Source of the DNA: Ypsolopha sequella
Taxonomy: Eukaryota; Arthropoda; Insecta; Lepidoptera; Ypsolophidae
Direction: 5' to 3'
NCBI GenBank assembly: GCA_934047225.1
Contig: OW203990.1
Location: 27,941,045 to 28,005,044, forward strand
DNA length: 64,000 nt
Every line of letters begins with the position of its first letter. The stretch's first letter is position 1. The position numbers were made by a program, and so were the translations under genes. Under the pieces are notes generated by a model. It was given only the letters and a program-made list of their open reading frames with translations, did not search any database and was not told the DNA's origin. This document shows positions 58,031 to 64,000 of the stretch, piece by piece.

Positions 58031-61000
58031 TTATTTCAAGTATTCTGATACTAACTGCGTCATATTCGAGAAGAAGTTAGAGAACGAGTCGATGACATCC
58101 TGCGTATATTCTACTATCTTCGGCTTGGTGACGTAACTCGACGGTTTCCGGTACACCTGCAGAAATGTTAGTAAAACATACATCGACACGACATGAATCT
58201 TCAAGGGGTTGTCAGAAGACTATACCGGGGTGAATTGACAGGTATTTTAAATGGAATCCTCTGCTGATCATGATAAACAACTTTCGCAAACATGCTAAAG
58301 GAAATAAAATGTTTGGACGTTGCTACGATCCAGACACACCTCTTTCGTCTCTTACACATTCATCAATCTAGTCATACAAGCTCTTCTATTCCGGGTACTT
58401 TTGACATGGCCCTTCTTCAGTATGTCGCTAAAGAAGGAAACGCAGGTATTTTTCAATTGTTCAGTAAAATCATGTGGTTAGAAGTAGAAATTTAAATAAA
58501 TGAAAAATCTTCCAACAAGTTATTTAAGACCCAATTGGTAATTAATGCTTACATTATAAAAAATAAGTATGTACCTGAATAAGTTTAAATATATCCCGCA
58601 TATCTAGTCGTCCTGCCATTTTGACGTCAAAGTAGCGGGTTCGCTGTTGGTTTTTCTCAAAAATTATAACATGGTGGTATTATATTTGTATTGTTAGTTT
58701 TTGTTGCAATTTGTGATTGCAAAGTTTGTTAATATTATTATTGACCTTGGTGAATATCGCTTCCACCTCCTCACTAACGCCTTGCAGGGTCGGTAGCGGC
58801 CCCGTGTACCGTGAGAAAAATAGGTCAAAGAAGTTTAATTTGATGCTTTCGTTTTACAAAAATTTTAGGTCAGTTTTTTGGAGCAACTCGCGTATATAAC
58901 TCTGCGTCTACAGGATGGTGACATTATTGACGTGCTTGAAAAATTAAACCACACGCTCTTCTGATCATACTGATACACAATTTTTTCCAAATACAAATGA
59001 CGAGTAGGTATTAAAAAATAAGGGCAAATGAATTTTTAATTCACTTTGTTTCAAACGTTTTTCTATGGAAACTATGATCAGCGGAGCATGTGGTTTAATT
59101 TCCTGATCGCGTTATTATTAAGAGCAGTTACCGTTTGGTTCTTGCCCTGTATTTGCAGCCGCCTGTAGTTGTGTCCGCCGGTGATCCGCGCCAGCTCCTG
59201 GTACTGGCTGTCCGACATGTAGATGGGTGTCGGTAGGATGATCCAGATGACCGCCTCGTTACACTCCGGTGACGTCAGAGACCCCATGTACGAGTAGTAG
59301 CTGCGCAGGTCCGGACTGATCATTGCTCTGATTAACAGTTTAAATTACAGTTATGAGTACAGAAATTATTCTCCTACATACACATATATATATATATATC
59401 CATACTTAACATCTTAAATTATACCTTTATTTACATAGCTTTTTCTCTCTCTTTTATCTATACCTAGTTAATGTTATTAAGTCGATTAACTAAGTACATT
59501 ATGTTTTTTACCCCATTCTGTCCTCCAAGGACACGGGGCTGTTATTCCTTACTACAGGCGTAAAATCCTATTTAGGATAACAGCGTACATTTGTTATTAG
59601 TACTTTATGTGTATCTTAGATTTTAAGCTTAAATTCTTGTAACTTGTACTGTACTCCTTTCTTGCGAAATAAATTATATTCTATTCTATTCTATAGAAAT
59701 TTGTCGCATCTTGTGTTTTTGTTGTTACCCACAAGAATTGGAGATTTAATGTCCTCTATACATAACGCATAATTAACATGATTTTTTCCGCCAGAGCAGG
59801 ACGTCTGCGGAATAATTTCGAAAAAAAAATGTATTTTACTAGGTTTTGTTCCAAAAAAAAAGAAATTGTTCAATTCTAGGTTCACATAAACTTTAGCTAG
59901 GTAACTACTTAATGGAATCTTAACATCTAGGCAGTTGTTTTATATTTGTCGGAGTAGCAAATTAGTTTTAAAATATTGGGTTTACTTTTCAAGCAGGAAT
60001 AGAACTCCAAGGCCAAAAAATAAAGGTATTTGGTATGTTTGTGAAAGGGGGACTTTTTTGCACTCGCTGGGGACAGCGGGACAAACAGACTAAAATCGGA
60101 ACTGTCCCGCCCAAAGCGAGACGTATGGCCACGTTATCTATACTAAACTAACTCTTGTAAACCACCTGTCTATGGATTTGTCACTTCCTCCTCGATTCGA
60201 TATAATTTGAAGAAGGAAACAAGCATTCAATTTGTGAAGTTGATTTAGAGGAAAGACGCTATTATTCAGTTGCCCAGTTTGGTTTTATATCTCACTAGCC
60301 TTTTGCCACGGCTTCGTTCGCTCTGAATGAGTAACACACTGCGGCTATTTCTTAGCGTGGTGTCCTAATTTCAAATTTTAGAGCTCTTGAGTTCCAAAAA
60401 TTTAGTGATGAGTGAGTGAGTCGTATTCGCTTTATATACTGGGTGTATTATATGTGCCCGTATTTTGTAATGAAACCACATAACGTAATAAGATAACGTA
60501 AGCGTGTACTGATCAACTTTACCAAATAAACATATCCGCGGCTACGAAAAATACGTTGATGGACTTGCCTGTCCATATTCATTCATATTCTTTATTGTAC
60601 ACAAAAAACATAATATTTACACATTGTACTTAGAGATATCATGTACATAGGCGAGCTTATCTCTAAAAAGAGATTTCTTCCAGCAAACTCTGGTTGATAA
60701 ACAGAAGTCATAATTAAAAAGTAGACATACATACGTGTACACTAAATATTTTAATATACTTACACCCTATGATTATAAATAACTTCAATATATCTACTTA
60801 AATAATAATTAAGTAACTACTTAAACAATAAACATAAGTTTAATTATATACACAATATTTATAATAAATAAGATAAAAATACATACTTAACAATAGTTAA
60901 AATAAATATTGTGCTATCTACATATACTCATGAAATTGAAATTGATCTTTCACTCTATTTTTAAAAATACCGAGTGAAGGACATTCTCTGATGTTATGGG

Positions 61001-63802
61001 GAAGCGAATTCCATAATCAGCCCCTCTATTTTGTATCTTTAGTTGCCAACTGTACTAGGTGCCTATCATCAAAAACATAGCTAAAAACTGAACTTTCAAA
61101 ATTGCCTTTAGTGAGTATTGAACTATTTACGAACTGTGTCGTCACTTCAAATGCGAACATATCCTTAGACAATCGAAATTCGATAGTATATCTATGTTTT
61201 TGATGATAGGCACCCAGTTAAGTTGGCAACTAGAGATACATAATAGGCCCGCTGATGGCCACGACGGTGAAGGACTGGCTGAATGCTCACGATCTGATCC
61301 TCTAAAAATCATATTATGATTCCATTCTAAAGCCATCTCATTTACACGCGTGAAAAAACTCTGACTCTATCCTACTTTCAAATCATTTTATGATTCACCC
61401 AAGTCGGCCTTTTTGATACGCCATTATTACATCCCTTGTGCACAAGAGTTTTAAGAAGAGAGACAGAACGTGAACGAGCTGGCTTGTTCCTAGAAAATAA
61501 AAAGTTCAAATCGTTCACGAAGATAAGGGGATCGAGGATTACGGAGAATGCTGTAAAGCTGGGTAAGGATATGAAAATGACGACGCTGACGGATAGGGAG
61601 CCATTTAAGCTCCTTGCGAAAACAGGAAATCCACAGAAATGTTCAATAAGTATCTAAACGTAGAAATAAAATCATTTCCACAGTGGATTATGTGGTTTAT
61701 TTTAAAATTATATACCTACCTGTCCTGAGGTAGATAAAATGCAAAATCTATGTGTATGTATGTTCGCTTATATCCAAATTACATCCTCACAAGTTTTCAA
61801 AACTCAGGTTTTTTTTTTTAGTTTATTTATTCATAGTTAAATTTATTTACATATTTAAGAGTTTAAAGCCATCCGACTAAAACCACATGGTTTATGCGCG
61901 GTATGGCGAGATCGCAAACTTTATGCTAAACTAACTAAACTAATTCTAACTTATATTATGTTAAATAACATCACGCAGCCACAGGCTGCTGATGTTGAAG
62001 AAAATAAAGCTTTATGGCACTTTTTCGCTTTTTATTATTTATTATTTAAGTTTTTTAGTCTATCTAATGTATGGGTAGGTATTTCATTTAGTATTAAAGG
62101 AAGCATGTACTCCCATGTTCTCATACCATATATATTATTATAGTTAGGTAGTTTATAAGTAGGTAGGTAAGTTAGGTTTCGTAAGTTCTTAGGCCTAGTT
62201 TTCTTAATAAGTTTATCTTCATTATCATATTCTTCACAAATAATAGCCATTTTTATTTTACTATAGATATTAATAATTTTACAGAAGTCAAATAAGCCTT
62301 TTTCGTCGCCATTGTATTTGTTTTTAATATTGTTAGGCACAATGACTTTTAATAATCTAAGTTGTAGTCTATAGATGTTGTCGATATAGCTTTTATAAGT
62401 ACGACCATAACTACTAATACCATAGCTTATAATTGAGTCAGCAAGTGATAGATACATTATTCTTAATATATTATAAGGTAATTTGTATTTAATTATACAC
62501 AATTTTGATAAAATGCCTCGCAGCTTGTTGCATAGGTATTCAATATGTGGACCCCAGTTCAGATTGTTATCTATAATGAGACCTAGGTACTTATGTTGTT
62601 TGACAAGTTCCAGATGCTCACAGTTACATGTATTGTGATTTTTATGTAAACATTGATGGTCATGGGCAACGATGTACGGAGTGATTAAGGTTTTTAAGTA
62701 TGGGGAGTGAATGTGTAAACAACATTATCTTTTACTTTGATCAAATTGTGTCTTTATTATTATTTTTATTTCTACCTGTTCCTCTTATATTTACACTGAT
62801 TTATTTTTGTTTATATATTATTTATGTATAGCTATGTTAGTTCTTGTATAGTTCTGTACACCGCCTCTACACATTTTTTCTTTCAATTGTACCCTACTTT
62901 TACTTTTGAAATAGTCTATTTACTTTGTTTTTGGTGTGCAATAAAGAATATTGTATTGTATTGTATTGTATACCACTGAATTTAAGTGCGATTTTCCCCG
63001 TTAGCAAGGATCTTATTTTGGAAAAGTTGGGAGATGTATATAATTGTGCTAGAGTGACAGGAAAAGTATACCTCATATCGATCAATAGCCCGCTGAGTAC
63101 GTCCCCCACATTGGCCAGTTTTGGAATGTACTCAAACACCTCCCTCAGAGCATGAATTTTATTTTCATATATTGAATATTGTACCTGAAAATAAAAATGT
63201 TTAATTACCTGTTTGTATGAACAAGGAGTGAAATCACATGACGCCCTCGTGAGCGTTCGGTATGTCTTAATAATTTTTTTGATAAATCTCTGGGGATGAA
63301 TTTTAAAAAGACGTGTTTAATAAAACCGCCCAAGTGCGAGTCGGACTCGCGCACGAAGGGTTCCGTACCATTATCAATAAAAATGGCAAAAAACATGTCT
63401 GTTGTATGGGAGCTCTCCTAAAAATTCATTTTTATGCCGTTTTTTTGTATTTGTTTTGTTATAGCGGCAACAGAAATACATCACCTGTGAAAATTTCAAC
63501 TGTCTAACTATCACGGTTGTATCATGAACAGACGGGCAGACAGACGGACAGCGGAGTCTTAGTAATAGGGTCCCGTTGGTTACCGTTTGGGTACGGAACC
63601 CTAAAAATGGATTTATCCTATTAGGGGTTAAATTTTGAAAAATCTTCCCCTGGTACCTACCGTGAGAGGGAGGTTCACAACAATAGTATGTTGACTTACG
63701 TTGACGAGAACTGCGACGATGGCGAGACCGTCCGGCATTGTGAGCGCCTTCTTGATTGTTATATCATTCTTCACGTGGACGAAGTGGATCTCCATCGGGT
63801 AC
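58031..63802 (-). CDS. Alpha-carbonic anhydrase, 3' four exons (5' part outside window)
   Basis: Minus-strand exons in order: 63802-63700, 63184-63072, 59327-59132, 58156-58031 (stop at 58,033-58,031). All have GT/AG borders and phases close, giving 178 residues to the stop. The first reads [20 protein letters not shown]: the EIH here matches Glu117 and the third zinc ligand His119 of human CA II. The third has [19 protein letters not shown], where the Thr of GSLT is the Thr199 equivalent, then NYRRLQ matching the family's NxRPLQ. The last exon begins VYRKPSS, fitting the family's NGRTVYR join. Enzymes of this family interconvert CO2 and bicarbonate. Ligands His94 and His96 and any signal peptide lie beyond the right edge, so catalytic competence and location cannot be judged. 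An NMT sequon sits near the C-terminus. Confidence 0.9.
58318..58432 (-). mobile_element. LINE 3' end fragment (last carbonic anhydrase intron)
   Basis: Plus-strand CATACAAGCTCTTCTATTCC, GGGTACTTTTGACATGG and CCCTTCTTCAGTATGTCGC are the reverse of the LINE tail seen at 22,645-23,420, here uninterrupted. Confidence 0.77.
58575..58823 (-). pseudogene. Two carbonic-anhydrase-like exons stranded in the last intron
   Basis: Seen, minus strand: a frame ending at 58,746 with AAG/GTCAAT reads [20 protein letters not shown] then FTK; and 58643-58575 (69 bp) with acceptor CAACAG and donor CAG/GTACAT reads [17 protein letters not shown]. Both are GC-richer than their surroundings, and the first ends and the second starts and ends in phase 0. 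Against the functional exon ([20 protein letters not shown], then LIDMRAMIS) they share S-x-Y, L, V, E and DMR at matching spacing, with one four-residue gap. Inferred: remnants of a tandem paralogue or alternative exons. The first piece lacks an AG acceptor at the position homologous to its cousin (nearest AG is after ACGAA at about 58,845), and no GSLTTP-type exon follows, so a complete second enzyme cannot be made here. Confidence 0.5.
58938..59102. repeat. Inverted repeat beside a carbonic anhydrase exon
   Basis: GAAAAATTAAACCACACGCT on the left pairs with the reversed AGCATGTGGTTTAATTTC on the right, flanking GATCATA/TATGATC. Its right arm ends 30 bp from the donor of exon 59,132-59,327. 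Confidence 0.75.
59500..59693 (+). mobile_element. LINE 3' tail (carbonic anhydrase intron)
   Basis: Ends GCGAAATAAATTATATTCTA then CTATTCTATT units, a usual lepidopteran LINE terminus. Confidence 0.55.
60295..60480 (-). mobile_element. Helitron 3' end
   Basis: Minus-strand AGCGAACGAAGCCGTGGCAA then AAGGCTAG before T is a Helitron hairpin plus CTAG end. The 5' limit is uncertain. Confidence 0.55.
60575..61020 (-). mobile_element. Jockey-like LINE 3' relic
   Basis: Minus strand: [20 protein letters not shown] matches the NxLPxxI tail motif, followed by an AT-rich 3' part ending GTACAATAAAGAATATGAAT. MITE family A copy 4 adjoins its 5' side. Confidence 0.68.
61021..61251. mobile_element. MITE family A, copy 4
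   Basis: Ends CTATTTTGTATCTTTAGTTG and CAACTAGAGATACATAATAG; the interior matches copy 2 (AAACTGAACTTTCAAAATTG) and copies 1 and 3 (GAACATATCCTTAGACAAT reversed). Confidence 0.87.
61302..61416. mobile_element. MITE family C, copy 2 (reversed)
   Basis: Ends TGATTCACCCAAGTCGGCCT then TTTTGA, the reverse of the start of 31,401-31,531; the opposite terminus has lost its GGCCGC part. Confidence 0.77.
61417..61957 (+). other. Unassigned ORF and AT-rich sequence
   Basis: A 73-codon plus-strand frame (61,436-61,657) is lysine/arginine-rich ([20 protein letters not shown]) and somewhat GC-richer than its surroundings, but has no recognised domain. 61,675-61,957 shows nothing. I do not call a gene. 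Confidence 0.25.
61960..62728 (-). mobile_element. Jockey/CR1-type LINE relic, reverse-transcriptase C-terminus
   Basis: After a stop near 62,727 a minus-strand frame runs through [20 protein letters not shown], the post-catalytic reverse-transcriptase block, to [18 protein letters not shown] and a stop at 62,035. AATAAAGCTTTAT near 62,010 resembles a LINE 3' end. The roughly 230-codon frame is intact, but the catalytic FADD block is absent. Confidence 0.85.
62740..62972 (+). mobile_element. LINE 3' UTR tail
   Basis: Ends TTTGGTGTGCAATAAAGAAT then GTATT units, a recurrent lepidopteran LINE terminus. It stops 100 bp from the donor of the carbonic anhydrase exon 63,072-63,184. Confidence 0.65.
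63335..63605 (+). mobile_element. Dispersed lepidopteran element, best copy
   Basis: Opens CCAAGTGCGAGTCGGACTCG, then GCACGAAGGGTTCCGTACC; closes GACAGACGGACAGCGGAGTC, then TTTGGGTACGGAACCCTAAA. Relatives: 21,466-21,770, 32,700-32,850 and a fragment near 24,500. Non-coding; lies between two carbonic anhydrase exons. Confidence 0.75.
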
Positions 63803-64000
63803 CTAAAGGGAAGGAGATAGAACTCTTCTCTTTATTAGGGACTTTATAATTTCTTCTATCAATGCAATGCAATATAATTCAAACATTTCTTGTCCGATCG
63901 AACTGAACATGTTTACAGACGCTGAACTTATTCGCTTCTGTTTCTACAAATACTTATTTAATCTTTTCTTGCTATGGAATTAGCTCATGACAAATAAGGC
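63803..64000 (-). other. Carbonic anhydrase intron reaching the window edge
   Basis: Begins upstream of the acceptor CCCTTTAG of exon 63,700-63,802; the preceding exon must end with two spare bases. No exon seen before the edge. Confidence 0.7.

Noticed and set aside
59132..59327. A missing carbonic anhydrase exon between 59,327 and 63,072
   Set aside because: The joined reading [19 protein letters not shown] lines up with human CA II without a gap, so no further exon is needed.

Overview
The window is AT-rich, intron-rich eukaryotic nuclear DNA, almost certainly from a moth or butterfly. Two conserved animal genes are split into short exons with GT/AG junctions. The rest is packed with small palindromic DNA transposons, Helitron ends (CTAG termini beside a GCGGGC-type hairpin), 5'-truncated non-LTR retrotransposons and tRNA-headed SINEs of kinds familiar from lepidopteran genomes. 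No bacterial operon, rRNA, functional tRNA or CRISPR array is visible.

Layout. Bases 1-28,700 are essentially gene-free and repeat-littered, with one weak terminal-exon candidate on the minus strand (506-636) and a CpG-dense patch that may be a promoter (13,800-13,925). At 28,721-30,441 two minus-strand exons with good splice sites and compatible phase mark part of a gene I do not recognise. At 38,538-54,265 (plus strand) I assembled a complete 11-exon gene for a mitochondrial FASTK-family RNA-binding protein, closest to FASTKD4/TBRG4 and ending in a RAP domain (554 residues). Its introns hold at least 15 transposable-element insertions, including a 706-bp near-perfect foldback in intron 10. 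At 58,031-63,802 (minus strand) lie the last four exons of an alpha-carbonic anhydrase; its 5' exons are beyond the right edge. Inside its last intron sit two further exon-like pieces resembling another carbonic anhydrase. The two recognised genes converge on a 3.8-kb spacer holding nested palindromes and a minisatellite.

The two recognised genes have no evident functional link: one acts on mitochondrial RNA, the other hydrates CO2. No new multi-gene system is apparent. The observations most worth following are the intronic giant hairpin, the stranded carbonic-anhydrase-like exons, the unrecognised two-exon gene, and the loading of palindromic MITEs around exons 6-11 of the FASTKD4-like gene. 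Exon boundaries were placed by hand from splice motifs, reading phase and protein similarity recalled from family knowledge; no alignment or database search was run.
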